From contig CAVUJV010000016.1 in assembly GCA_963741845.1 (NCBI GenBank), forward strand, positions 186,001 to 250,000: a stretch of DNA of 64,000 nucleotides. The letters run 5' to 3'. Shown here in pieces: positions 8,386 through 16,396 of the stretch. The translations under genes and the position numbers were made by a program. Source of the stretch: Roseiarcus sp963741845. GTDB taxonomy: Bacteria > Pseudomonadota > Alphaproteobacteria > Rhizobiales > Beijerinckiaceae. Below the pieces are notes generated by a model. The model worked only from the letters and a program-made list of their open reading frames with translations. It did no database searches and was not told the DNA's origin. Position 1 is the first letter of the stretch. Each line of letters begins with the position of its first letter.

Positions 8386-9615
8386 CTAGATCCCAAGTCC
8401 CTCGAACGGAATGAGGCGGCATGTCTCGCCCGCCTTCGCGGGCTCGGCGTGCGGCGGCCGCACGATCAGGCCGCCGGCGCGCGCCATCGCTTTCACCAGC
8501 GACGAATCCTGCTGCCTGACGGGCGTCGCAACGAGACGGCCGTCGGACCCCAGGACGACGGAAGCGCGCATATAGTCCTGACGGGCGCCGTTGGCGCCGA
8601 CGTCGGCCCCCAGAACCGCGATGCGGCCCGGATCCGCGCCGGGCTCCGGCTCGCCATGCAGCGCGCCAAGCAGGGGGCGGAGGAAAAGGATCGCGCAGAC
8701 CATCGAGGAGGTCGGGTTGCCCGGCAGGCCGAGCACGATCATGCGGCCGAGCTTCCCATGCATCAGCGGCTTCCCCGGGCGCATCGCGATGCGCCAGAAG
8801 CCAAGCTCCATGCCGAGCCCCACCAGCGTCTTCTGGACGAGATCGTAGTCGCCGACCGAGGCGCCGCCGAGCGTGACGAGCACGTCCGCGTCGCTGTCTT
8901 GGGCGCGCGCGATCGCCGCTTCGATATCGGCCGCCGTGTCGCGCGCAATGCCGAGGTCGAGCGGAACGCCGCCCGCGGCGGAGACGAGCCCGGCGACCGC
9001 GAAATTGTTCGACGCCACGATCTGCGCCGGCCCGGGCGTTTCGCCGGGCGGCACGAGCTCGTCGCCGGTCGCGAGAATCGCGACCCGCGCGCGGCGGCGC
9101 ACCGGCAGCGCCGGATGATTGGCGGCGGCCGCGAGCGCGATGTCGCGCGGGCTCAGCCGCTGGCCGGCGCGAAGCAGCGTCTCTCCTTCGAGGAAGTCGA
9201 GCCCCGCATCGCGAAGATTGTCGCCGGGAGCCGGCGCCGTCCCGAGCAGAATGCGGTCGCCCTCGCGCTTCACGTCCTCCTGGATGACGATCGTGTCGGC
9301 GCCCTCCGGCATCGGGGCGCCGGTGAAAATCCGCACCGCCTGTCCGGGCCCGACGACGCCCTCGAAGGCGCGGCCCGCCGCGGATTCGCCGACGAGGGCC
9401 AGCGTCGCGGGCGGGTTCCTCGCATCCTCGGACCGCAGCGCATAACCGTCCATCGCCGAATTGGGGAAGGGCGGCTGGGTCCTCAGCGCCGCGATCGAGC
9501 GGGCGAGCACGCGCCCATGCGCGGCGTCGAGCGCCACGACCTCTTCGGCGAGCGGCGAGGTCACGGAGGCAAGCACGCGGTCCAGCGCCTCGCCGACGGG
9601 AATCATGCCGCTCAC
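8386..9615 (-). CDS. moeA: molybdopterin molybdenumtransferase MoeA
   Basis: MoeA inserts molybdate into adenylylated molybdopterin in the cytoplasm. The 409-residue protein carries family motifs in order: PPFPNSAMDGYALR near residue 55, TGDELVPPGE near residue 190, GGASVGDYD near residue 258, MRPGKPLMHG near residue 290 and GLPGNPTSS near residue 310. I chose the GTG at 9615 because it overlaps the moaC stop (GTGA) and has GGAGG seven bases upstream; the ATG at 9606 would leave a 16-base spacing. It is the second gene of a moaC-moeA operon. Confidence 0.94.
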   Translation of the reverse strand: MSGMIPVGEALDRVLASVTSPLAEEVVALDAAHGRVLARSIAALRTQPPFPNSAMDGYALRSEDARNPPATLALVGESAAGRAFEGVVGPGQAVRIFTGAPMPEGADTIVIQEDVKREGDRILLGTAPAPGDNLRDAGLDFLEGETLLRAGQRLSPRDIALAAAANHPALPVRRRARVAILATGDELVPPGETPGPAQIVASNNFAVAGLVSAAGGVPLDLGIARDTAADIEAAIARAQDSDADVLVTLGGASVGDYDLVQKTLVGLGMELGFWRIAMRPGKPLMHGKLGRMIVLGLPGNPTSSMVCAILFLRPLLGALHGEPEPGADPGRIAVLGADVGANGARQDYMRASVVLGSDGRLVATPVRQQDSSLVKAMARAGGLIVRPPHAEPAKAGETCRLIPFEGLGI

Positions 9616-10130
9616 GACCGGGCCTCCGCGGCGCGCCAGTCGCCCGACTTGCCTCCGCGCTTCTCCAGAAGCCGGACGCCCTCGATCGTCATGCCGCGGT
9701 CGATCGCCTTGGCCATGTCGTAAACGGTGAGGCAGGCGACGGAAACGGCGGTGAGCGCCTCCATCTCGACCCCGGTCGGGCCGACGCAGCGCGCCTCCGC
9801 CCGGATGCGAAGGCCCGGCAGCGTCTCGTCGGGCGCGATGTCGACGACGACCTTGCTGAGCTGGATCGGATGGCAGAGCGGAATGAGCTCGGAGGTCCGC
9901 TTCGCGCCCATGATTCCGGCAATCCGCGCGGCGCCGATGACATCGCCCTTTTTGGCGTCGCCGGCGAGAATGGCGGCGAGCGTCGCGCGGTCCATCCGCA
10001 CGGCTCCCTCCGCCACCGCGATGCGGGCCGTCTCGGGCTTCGCCGAGACGTCGACCATCCGGGCTTCGCCCTCGGCGCCGATATGGGTGAGGGACGGGGA
10101 GGCCCGTTCCCGGTCCTGCGAGGCGTTCAT
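9612..10130 (-). CDS. moaC: cyclic pyranopterin monophosphate synthase MoaC
   Basis: MoaC makes cyclic pyranopterin monophosphate, the first stable intermediate of molybdenum cofactor synthesis. The diagnostic ELIPLCHPIQL and GPTGVEMEALTAVSVA segments are present. I chose the ATG at 10130 because AGGGA lies eight bases upstream; ATGs at 10136 and 10151 are also in frame. The stop overlaps the moeA start by four bases. No moaA or mog gene is in the window. Confidence 0.93.
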   Translation of the reverse strand: MNASQDRERASPSLTHIGAEGEARMVDVSAKPETARIAVAEGAVRMDRATLAAILAGDAKKGDVIGAARIAGIMGAKRTSELIPLCHPIQLSKVVVDIAPDETLPGLRIRAEARCVGPTGVEMEALTAVSVACLTVYDMAKAIDRGMTIEGVRLLEKRGGKSGDWRAAEARS

Positions 10131-10222
10131 TCCCATGATCCCTGCGCGCACCCTGCGTCGGCGCGCCGCCGTTCAAGCAAAATTCGCCCCGTCGGGCAAA
10201 TCCGCGCCGGATCGGGCAGGGC

Positions 10223-11005
10223 TCAGGCCGGGCCCTGGAAGGACAGGATTTTATCGGTCGGGAAATCGTACAATTTCCCGGTCTCCGTCCACTCCGGCGC
10301 GCAGATTTCGACGATCTTCGGCGCAAGCTCCTCGGGCGTCCTCAGCGTCATCGGGTCTTCGCCCGGCATGGCCTTGGCGCGCATCAGGGTGCGCAGCCGG
10401 CCCGGGTTGACCAGCATGACGCGGATGTTCGACGTGTTCATCGTCTCCGCCGCATAGGTGCGGGCGAGCGTGTCGACCGCCGCCTTCGAGACTGCATAGG
10501 GCCCCCAATAGGCGCGGGTGTCCTCGCGATAGCCCGCGGCCGAGGTGACAAAGGCGACCCGGCCGGCCGCGGACTGACGCAGAAGCGGATCGAGCGAGCG
10601 GATGAGGCGCCAGTTGGCGGTGACATTGGTCGCAATCACGGAGTCCCATTCCTTGGGCTCGACATGATGAAGCGGCGAGAGCACGCCGAGCGTCCCGGCA
10701 TTGCCGACAAAGGCGTCGAGCCTGCCCCAGCGGCGATAGAGCGCCTCGCCGAGCCGGTCGATCGTGTCGCTGTCGCGCAGGTCCATCGGCACGAGCGTGG
10801 CGGATTCCTCGCCCGGCCTCGCCGCCTTGATCTCGTCGTCGAGCTCCTCGAGCGCGCCCTGGGTCCGGGCGAGCGCGACGACATGGGCGCCGGCCCGGGC
10901 GAAGGCCAGCGCGGCCGCCCGCCCAATCCCGCGTGACGCCCCCGTCACCAGGACCACGCGCTGCGACGCGGCGCCTCCTCGCGGATCGAAATCAGCCGCG
11001 CTCAA
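10223..11005 (-). CDS. SDR family oxidoreductase
   Basis: This 260-residue classical short-chain dehydrogenase has the nucleotide-binding TGASRGIG near residue 21, NAG near residue 100, the catalytic Ser in VTSAAGY and the catalytic YAVSK about 13 residues later. It belongs to the NAD(P)-dependent SDR family; the substrate is unknown. It lies upstream of moaC on the same strand, 92 bp away, and divergent from ihfA. Confidence 0.87.
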   Translation of the reverse strand: MSAADFDPRGGAASQRVVLVTGASRGIGRAAALAFARAGAHVVALARTQGALEELDDEIKAARPGEESATLVPMDLRDSDTIDRLGEALYRRWGRLDAFVGNAGTLGVLSPLHHVEPKEWDSVIATNVTANWRLIRSLDPLLRQSAAGRVAFVTSAAGYREDTRAYWGPYAVSKAAVDTLARTYAAETMNTSNIRVMLVNPGRLRTLMRAKAMPGEDPMTLRTPEELAPKIVEICAPEWTETGKLYDFPTDKILSFQGPA

Positions 11006-11249
11006 TCGACACTCCTGCTATCCGTTGCGAGCTTCGCCGCACGCTGACAATCGTCAGGCGGGACCCTCGCTTCCGTCGGCGGCGCCGGTGGAAGCGCGGC
11101 CCGTAAAGCGTTTGGCCGCCGCGTTTATGGACTTGCCGGACCTCAAAATAAAGTCCAAAAGTCAAGTTCGCCAATGGCGGAGGTGGGGCCGCCGGGCGAA
11201 AGTTAGGGGTTCAGGCGCCCAGGGGCGGCGCTTTGCTTCGAGGCTGGAC

Positions 11250-11591
11250 ATGGCAAACGATAAGACCGGCCGCGAACCGGGCAGAACCGTGACGCGAGCG
11301 GATTTGGCCGAGGTGGTCTACCAGCGCGTCGGGCTGTCGCGCACGGAATCCGCCGATCTCGTGCAATCCGTTCTGGACGAAATCTGCGACGCGGCCGAGC
11401 GGGGCGAGACGGTGAAGCTCTCCGGCTTCGGCTCGTTCGTCGTTCGCTCCAAGGGCGAGCGGATCGGGCGCAATCCGAAGACCGGAGTCGAAGTGCCGAT
11501 CCTGCCGCGCCGCGTCATGGTGTTCAAACCGTCGAACGTGCTCAAGACGAAGATCAACAGCCGGAACGGCGACGGCAAGGATCAGGCGTAA
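11250..11591 (+). CDS. ihfA: integration host factor alpha subunit
   Basis: IHF-alpha pairs with IHF-beta to bend DNA. The 113-residue protein has the HU/IHF dimerisation helices and the beta-arm motif GRNPKTGVEVPI near residue 75, whose proline intercalates into DNA. The ATG at 11250 follows GAGG at 11239-11242. The next gene is a MerR-type regulator, as in many Hyphomicrobiales. Confidence 0.93.
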   Translation: MANDKTGREPGRTVTRADLAEVVYQRVGLSRTESADLVQSVLDEICDAAERGETVKLSGFGSFVVRSKGERIGRNPKTGVEVPILPRRVMVFKPSNVLKTKINSRNGDGKDQA

Positions 11592-11651
11592 TCGCCCGGT
11601 TCGCGAGTCTCTGGCGTTCCGGCGCCTCTAGGCCGATAGTCGGGAAGGCGC

Positions 11652-12224
11652 GTGGCTGATTCTGCCTCGCGTCGCACGCGGCGAGCCAAGCCCATGGAGA
11701 AGAGCCCGGAAGCCTTCCGAACGATCCGTGAAGTCGCGGAGGGAATGGACCTGCCGCAGCATGTGCTGCGATTCTGGGAGACCCGTTTTCCGCAGATCAA
11801 GCCGCTGAAACGGGCAGGGGGACGCCGCTATTATCGCCCCGACGACGTCGAGCGGCTTCGGGTCATCAAGCGCCTCCTCTACGAGGAAGGCTATACGATC
11901 AAGGGCGTGCAGAAGCTGTTCCGGCAACAGGGCGCGCAGGCGCTCGTCCAGAACAACCTGTTCGAGCGGGCCTCGACCGTTGCTCAGGCCGCTCGCCAGG
12001 AGGAGGCCGAATCGGGCGCTCTTGTGACCGCCGCCGAGCCGATCGAAAGCGCCCCGCAGACGGAAGCTGCCGCGGATTTCGCGGCGCAGCCGGAAGACGC
12101 GCCGCCCGTGGCGCCCGCCGGTCCTGTGCTGACGGCGCAGGACATGGAGGCGCTTCGCGCGAGTCTCATCGAACTGCGTGAGGCGGCGCGCATCCTCGCA
12201 CAGGTTCGCGCGCAGGAGCGCTAA
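11652..12224 (+). CDS. MerR family transcriptional regulator
   Basis: This 190-residue protein has an N-terminal MerR helix-turn-helix (residues about 24-90: TIREVAEGM, RFWETRFPQIKPLKRAGGRRYYRPDDVERL) and an acidic, Ala/Pro-rich linker ending in a short helix. The GTG at 11652 has GGAAGG five bases upstream and is preferred over the ATG at 11694. It lies 60 bp after ihfA, a conserved arrangement. No metal-binding Cys set is visible, so it is unlikely to be a metal sensor. Confidence 0.88.
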   Translation: MADSASRRTRRAKPMEKSPEAFRTIREVAEGMDLPQHVLRFWETRFPQIKPLKRAGGRRYYRPDDVERLRVIKRLLYEEGYTIKGVQKLFRQQGAQALVQNNLFERASTVAQAARQEEAESGALVTAAEPIESAPQTEAAADFAAQPEDAPPVAPAGPVLTAQDMEALRASLIELREAARILAQVRAQER

Positions 12225-12241
12225 AGGTGGGTTTCTCCGCA

Positions 12242-12270
12242 TTGCCAGCGGCGGGCCTTGTGCCTATAAG
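12242..12270 (+). promoter_or_regulatory. predicted sigma-70 promoter of tRNA-Pro
   Basis: TTGCCA and TATAAG are separated by 17 bp, placing the transcription start only a few bases before the tRNA. Confidence 0.6.
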
Positions 12271-12279
12271 GGCGCGCGT

Positions 12280-12357
12280 CGGAGTGTAGCGCAGCCCGGT
12301 TAGCGCACTAGTCTGGGGGACTAGGGGTCGTGGGTTCGAATCCCGCCACTCCGACCA
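12280..12357 (+). tRNA. tRNA-Pro (GGG)
   Basis: The cloverleaf is clear: the acceptor stem pairs CGGAGTG with CACTCCG, the anticodon stem CTAGT/ACTAG closes the loop CTGGGGG with anticodon GGG, the T arm contains GGTTCGAATCC, and CCA is encoded. It reads CCC codons. Confidence 0.96.
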
Positions 12358-12448
12358 TTTCTTCTCCGATCTCATCGCCAACCAACCGCAAGCGGGGTCC
12401 TGAAAGGCGCAGGGCCTAAGCGCTCAATCGGCTCGCGTCCGCGGTCCG

Positions 12449-12685
12449 CTACCGAAGCGCTGCCTTCTTTCGCCTCGCGGCCTCGGCGGTCGCCTGGCTG
12501 AACAGGTGGCGAGGGATGTTGATGAGCGCGAACCGCCGCCGTTCTTCCGGCAGTTCGCCGGCGTCGGCCTCGAGGAAGATCTCCACGGTTTCATCGCTGG
12601 CGTGAATTTCCACTCGCAGCGGAGCGTCCTCGAAATCAACCTCATGACGCCGTCCGGATTTTCCGCGAATAATTGCGTGGGACAT
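12449..12685 (-). CDS. hypothetical protein, 78 residues
   Basis: The reading frame begins at ATG 12685 and encodes an acidic, soluble protein with alternating beta-like stretches (HEVDFEDAPLRVEIHASDETVEIFL) and a basic C-terminal helix. I do not recognise a family. It is the first gene of the accessory stretch following tRNA-Pro. Confidence 0.5.
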   Translation of the reverse strand: MSHAIIRGKSGRRHEVDFEDAPLRVEIHASDETVEIFLEADAGELPEERRRFALINIPRHLFSQATAEAARRKKAALR

Positions 12686-13281
12686 TTGCGCTGCCTACGA
12701 ACGGGGTTGGAAGCCCTCACGACGAACCTTCGCCAGGCGTCGAGAGCCTGCTATCGTCAAGCGTTATCACGAAGTGCAGTGTCATGCCCGCGAACGCGGG
12801 CATCCAGTTTCGGCGGCGCCGTTCGCCAGCTCATGATTTAGGGCTCTGTTGCGGCTTCTGGACTCCCGCTTTCGCGGGAGTGACACGACCGACGATTCTG
12901 CGCAGGGACAGCGATCCCGCGTCGCGGGCTTCTTGATTCGCATAATGTATATTATGGAACTAAAACGTGTCCCGGAGCCGGACCGGTTTCGCAGCGAGGT
13001 TCGCGATCCGGCCTTCGTCACAGGATAGCTCCGCATCGGCAATGCGTTGGCGTGATGTCCTCAAGCCGGATCACAAGTCGGCGCTTTTGCGGCGACGCCG
13101 TCCGCCACGCTGCCGCCGGATCTGCTCAATTCGTCAGCGCGCTGGCGGCGTCTCCTGAACCTCGTTCGCAATCGCGGCGATCCGCGCCGAAGACGATTCC
13201 GGCCCGTCCGCGTTGCGGCTAGACTTGGCGAGTTGCGGCGCCGCCATCGCGCGCTCAACCGCAGGCCGAGGAAAAGAACGA
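12686..13281. other. intergenic stretch with repeat element and possible gene relic
   Basis: This 596-bp region has no intact gene. It contains the composite repeat at 12776-12891, a 6-bp inverted repeat CATAAT-GTAT-ATTATG at 12941-12956, and a short frame from ATG 12946 (MELKRVPEPDRFRSEVRDP then a stop) that resembles the start of an HNH-type nuclease and may be a relic. Confidence 0.4.
12776..12891 (+). repeat. composite palindromic repeat, copy A (REP/BIME-like)
   Basis: Two different hairpin arms face each other. The left arm is GTGTCA-TG-CCCGCGAACGCGGG-CA-TCCAG, and the right arm is CTGGA-CT-CCCGCTTTCGCGGG-AG-TGACAC. About 60 bp lie between them. Copy B at 56588-56690 is nearly identical but inverted and 13 bp shorter in the middle. 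The element sits in noncoding DNA. Confidence 0.85.
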
Positions 13282-13842
13282 ATGTCGCAGGAGGTCGGCG
13301 CCAGGATAATTTACCGAAGGACGCCGGAATCTGCGGCCATGCTGGCGAAGGTCAAACGGGCGATGGCGATCACCGCCGCGCTCAACCGTCTGACGTTCAA
13401 CGACGCCGACGAAATCCGGGCCTTGTTCAGCCAACTCATCGGCAAGGAGGTCGACGAAAGCTTCTTGCTGATCCCGCCGTTCTATACGGCCGGCGGGGAC
13501 GAAATCCGCGTCGGGCACAATGTCTTCGTAAATCAGAACTGCACTTTCTATGATCTTGGCGGTCTCGATATCGCGGACGATGTGATGATCGGGCCGAACG
13601 TGAGTCTCATCACGGCGGGCCATCCCCTCGAGCCTTCGCAGCGCCGCGCCGCGACAATCGGAAAGCCCATCGCGATTGAGAGAAACGTCTGGATCGCAGC
13701 CGGAGCAACGATCATCGGCGGGGTGACGGTCGGCGAAAACTCGGTCGTCGCTGCGGGCGCGGTCGTCACAAGGGACGTTCCCCCGAACGCGCTTGTCGGA
13801 GGAAATCCGGCGCGGGTCATTCGTTCGATCGGCGAGGACTGA
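13282..13842 (+). CDS. sugar O-acetyltransferase, maltose/galactoside type (left-handed beta helix)
   Basis: This 186-residue protein belongs to the LbH_MAT_GAT group of acetyl-CoA-dependent O-acetyltransferases. It has an N-terminal helical domain, then hexapeptide repeats (about 70-185) with HNVFVNQNCTFYD, the catalytic-His segment ITAGHPL, and the closing VVTRDVPPNALVGGNPARVI. The ATG at 13282 follows GAGGAAAAG; a GTG-type upstream start at 13213 is less likely. The acceptor sugar is unknown. Confidence 0.85.
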   Translation: MSQEVGARIIYRRTPESAAMLAKVKRAMAITAALNRLTFNDADEIRALFSQLIGKEVDESFLLIPPFYTAGGDEIRVGHNVFVNQNCTFYDLGGLDIADDVMIGPNVSLITAGHPLEPSQRRAATIGKPIAIERNVWIAAGATIIGGVTVGENSVVAAGAVVTRDVPPNALVGGNPARVIRSIGED

Positions 13843-13882
13843 GGAACTGTCGCGCGACAGAGCAAACCCACGGGAGAATTCG

Positions 13883-14302
13883 ATGAATAGCGCCCGATGC
13901 TGTTGCGGCGCCGTCACGCTGTCGCTTCCAGAACGATCCAGGCTGGTCGTCGCCTGCCACTGCATCGACTGCCAACGGCGAACCGGCGCGCCCTTCGGCG
14001 TAGGCGCGTTCTACCCCGCAGAGGTCGTCGTCATCTCGGGAGCCCCAAGGGAATTCACCCGCGTCGCCGCAAGCGGCGGGACGGTCCACACGTACTTTTG
14101 CCCGAACTGTGGCTCAACGATTTATTGGAAATCGTCCAATCTGCCTGCGCTGATTGGCGTTGCTGTCGGAACGATGGCAGACCCGGAATACCCGCCCCCC
14201 ATCCGATCGGTTTTCGAGCAGTCAAAGCATACGTGGGTTGAAATTGCTGGCGCGGGCGTCGAGCATTTCCAGCAAAGTAGCGTGCCGAAAAAATCGAACT
14301 GA
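13883..14302 (+). CDS. GFA family protein (glutathione-dependent formaldehyde-activating-like, CENP-V fold)
   Basis: The 139-residue protein has the zinc-binding cysteines of the GFA family: CCCGAV near residue 6, CHCIDCQRRTG near residue 26 and FCPNCGS near residue 73. Members bind zinc and sometimes glutathione; the activity of most, including this one, is unproven. The ATG at 13883 follows GGGAG with good spacing. It lies 40 bp after the acetyltransferase gene and could share its transcript. Confidence 0.85.
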   Translation: MNSARCCCGAVTLSLPERSRLVVACHCIDCQRRTGAPFGVGAFYPAEVVVISGAPREFTRVAASGGTVHTYFCPNCGSTIYWKSSNLPALIGVAVGTMADPEYPPPIRSVFEQSKHTWVEIAGAGVEHFQQSSVPKKSN

Positions 14303-14355
14303 GACACTACGCCTGACGGTCCTGCCGGGTCCGGACAGCATCCGTGACATCGCGG

Positions 14356-14384
14356 TTGACATGAACAAAAAAAGAACATATCAT
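14356..14384 (+). promoter_or_regulatory. sigma-70 promoter overlapped by a LexA box
   Basis: TTGACA (14356-14361) and TATCAT (14379-14384) are separated by exactly 17 bp. Read on the opposite strand, the spacer contains GTTC-N7-GTTC, the direct-repeat SOS box of alphaproteobacteria. A bound repressor would block polymerase. The start of transcription should be near 14391, 20 bp before the small gene. Confidence 0.72.
14363..14377 (-). promoter_or_regulatory. LexA (SOS) box GTTC-N7-GTTC
   Basis: The top strand reads GAAC, seven A residues, GAAC. The bottom strand therefore reads GTTC-TTTTTTT-GTTC, a perfect match to the alphaproteobacterial LexA consensus with the usual T-rich spacer. Confidence 0.72.
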
Positions 14385-14410
14385 GATCAAACAAAGTCAG
14401 GAGTTGGCTC

Positions 14411-14515
14411 ATGCATCAGCTTGCCTCTCGCGCCGCCCGTGATCTCGTGGAAATCGCATCGCTGGCCGCCTTTGTCGTAATGATTGGACTGATCGCCCAC
14501 GCTTTCGGGACATGA
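14411..14515 (+). CDS. putative SOS-induced small membrane peptide, 34 residues
   Basis: ATG 14411 is preceded by AGGAG with a seven-base spacing and lies just downstream of the promoter/LexA box. The peptide has a basic, amphipathic N-terminus (MHQLASRAARDL) and one hydrophobic segment (about residues 15-29, IASLAAFVVMIGLIA), ending HAFGT. It is too short for automatic gene calling. By analogy, Caulobacter SidA, a 29-residue LexA-controlled inner-membrane peptide, inhibits cell division; a similar role here is inference from regulation, size and topology, not from sequence similarity. Alternative: a type I toxin. Confidence 0.62.
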   Translation: MHQLASRAARDLVEIASLAAFVVMIGLIAHAFGT

Positions 14516-14710
14516 ATGGCCGGGCCGGGCGTTCCGACTCAGGCGGACACGCAGCCGTGACGGCCGCGCCCGCGCGCCGGCCATTGCGGATGGCGCGAAT
14601 AGCCGGGCCCGCAGGCGCGCAACAAAACGGCGCGCAAGCGACTGAAAAGATGGAATCCGGCGAAATACGAGACAGGGAAGGGACCGGAAAGCCGCCCTGC
14701 CCTCTGGCCG

Positions 14711-15629
14711 TCAGCCCTTCGGGAATTCGAGGCCCATCGCCCGGTAACGCTCCGGGTCGTCGAGCCAGCCTTCGCGCACCTTCACATGCAGGAAGAGATG
14801 CACCTTGCCGCCATGGGCCTCGGCGATGTCCTTCCGAGCGGCCGAGCCGATCGCCTTGATCGTCTTGCCGCCCTCCCCGATCACGATCTTGCGGTGGCCT
14901 TCCCGCGTCACGAACACCGTCTGCTCGACCCGCGCCGAGCCGTCCGGCAGGTCCTTCCAGCTGTCGGTCTCGACGGTCGCCTGATAGGGCAATTCGTCAT
15001 GCAGCCGCTCGAACAGCTTTTCCCGGGTGATCTCGGCGGCGAGCGAGCGGATCGGCGCTTCCGTGATCTGATCCTCGGGGTAGAGCCACGGGCTCTCGGG
15101 GATCATCTCAGCCAGCCGGTCGAGGAGCCGGTCGAGCCCGTCGCGATTGAGCGCGCTGACCATGAAAGTCTCGTCGAAGCGGAGCGCCTCGTTCAGCCGC
15201 GCCGAGAGCGCGAGCAGCTTCTCCCGGTCCATCGCGTCGATCTTGTTCAGGACAAGGACTTTCGGCTTTCGGCTGGCCTTGAGCGTCGTCAGGATTTCGC
15301 GCATCGGCTCCGACAGGTCCGCCTCGGCCGCCGCGCGGTGCGCGTCGACAAGGAGCGCGAGCACGTCGGCGTCGGCCGCGGCGCGCCCAGGCCGAGGCGA
15401 CCATCGCCCGGTCGAGCCGCCGCTTCGGCGCAAACAGGCCCGGCGTGTCGACGAAGACGATCTGCGCGTCGCCTTTCGTCACGACGCCGCGGACGGTCGA
15501 GCGGGTCGTCTGCGCCTTGCGGGTGACGATGGAGACCTTCTCGCCGACCAGCGCGTTGATGAGGGTGGATTTTCCGGCGTTCGGCGCGCCGATGAGCGCG
15601 ACGAAGCCGGCCCGGGTCTTCTGGCTCAT
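14711..15629 (-). CDS. era: GTPase Era, frameshifted as sequenced
   Basis: Era is a GTPase that binds 16S rRNA during 30S maturation. The N-terminal part has the P-loop GAPNAGKST, TTRSTVRG and DTPGL; the C-terminal part, in another frame, has NKIDAMDRE and a KH domain with GEGGKTIKAIGSAAR. The frame changes between 15374 and 15392, where one extra base (probably in GCGCGCC) separates SAW from ADADVLALLVDA. Removing it restores 305 residues. Its ATG overlaps the rnc stop (ATGA at 15626-15629). Because Era is normally essential, a sequence error is more likely than a broken gene. Confidence 0.9.
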
Positions 15630-16387
15630 GTGGCGCCCCAGCGGTTGAGAAAGGCTTGCGCCGCAGCCTGTTCGGCGGCGCGCTTCGAAGGCGCCTCCGC
15701 CTGCTCCGGCTCGTAGCCATGCAGCACGACGCGCATCACGAAAAGCGGCGCATGGGCCGGGCCGCTGCGGGCGACCTCCTCGTAGCGGGGCGCCGCGAGC
15801 GCCCGCGCCTGCGCCCATTCCTGCACGGCCGTTTTTGCGTCGCGCGCGGGCTCCGCGTCCGCGGTCACCCGGTCGCCCCAGGCGCGCAGGACGAGCGCCC
15901 GCGCCGGATCGTATCCCCCGTCGACGAAGACCGCCCCGATCAGGGATTCGCAGATGTCCGAGAGGATGGCGATCTTCCTGCGACCGCCGGCGCGCGCCTC
16001 CCCGAGGCCCAGCACGACGTGCCGCCCGACGTCCCACTCGATCGCGATCTCGGCGCAGGTCTCGCGCCGCACGAGCTTGGCAAGCCGCATCGAGAGTTCG
16101 CCCTCGGTCGCATTCGGAAACGCGGCGTAGAGCCGCTCGGCGATGACGACGCCGAGCACCCTGTCGCCCAGGAACTCGAGCCGCTGATAGGACCGGCCGC
16201 CCGAGACCTGAGCGGAGAGATGCGTCAGCGCGAGCCCGGCGAGGTCCGCGTCGCGGAAGGCGTAGCCGAGACGCGCCTCAAGCTCCGCGAGCTCGGCCTT
16301 GTGGCGCTTTGCTCCAGCAGCGCCCTCCTTCGGCGCCGCCTCCTGAACGCCGCCTCTGAAGAAGCGCTTCGGGGTCGGGCGCGCCAC
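15626..16387 (-). CDS. rnc: ribonuclease III
   Basis: RNase III cleaves double-stranded RNA in rRNA and mRNA processing. The 253-residue protein has the catalytic signature LEFLGDRVLG (Glu71, Asp75), the second catalytic pair Asp144/Glu147 in SDICESLIGAVFVDGG, and a C-terminal dsRNA-binding domain (about 177-250). It has an N-terminal basic extension of about 30 residues. It overlaps era by four bases and lies nine bases downstream of lepB, so lepB-rnc-era is an operon. Confidence 0.95.
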   Translation of the reverse strand: MARPTPKRFFRGGVQEAAPKEGAAGAKRHKAELAELEARLGYAFRDADLAGLALTHLSAQVSGGRSYQRLEFLGDRVLGVVIAERLYAAFPNATEGELSMRLAKLVRRETCAEIAIEWDVGRHVVLGLGEARAGGRRKIAILSDICESLIGAVFVDGGYDPARALVLRAWGDRVTADAEPARDAKTAVQEWAQARALAAPRYEEVARSGPAHAPLFVMRVVLHGYEPEQAEAPSKRAAEQAAAQAFLNRWGAT

Positions 16388-16396
16388 GCGGCCCGC

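Noticed and set aside
8386..10326. 646-codon version of MoeA
   Set aside because: The upstream half is the out-of-frame shadow of moaC; the GTG at 9615 overlaps the moaC stop and has GGAGG upstream.
12280..14710. tRNA-Pro as a phage/ICE attachment site
   Set aside because: No integrase gene and no repeat of the tRNA 3' end were seen downstream in the window.
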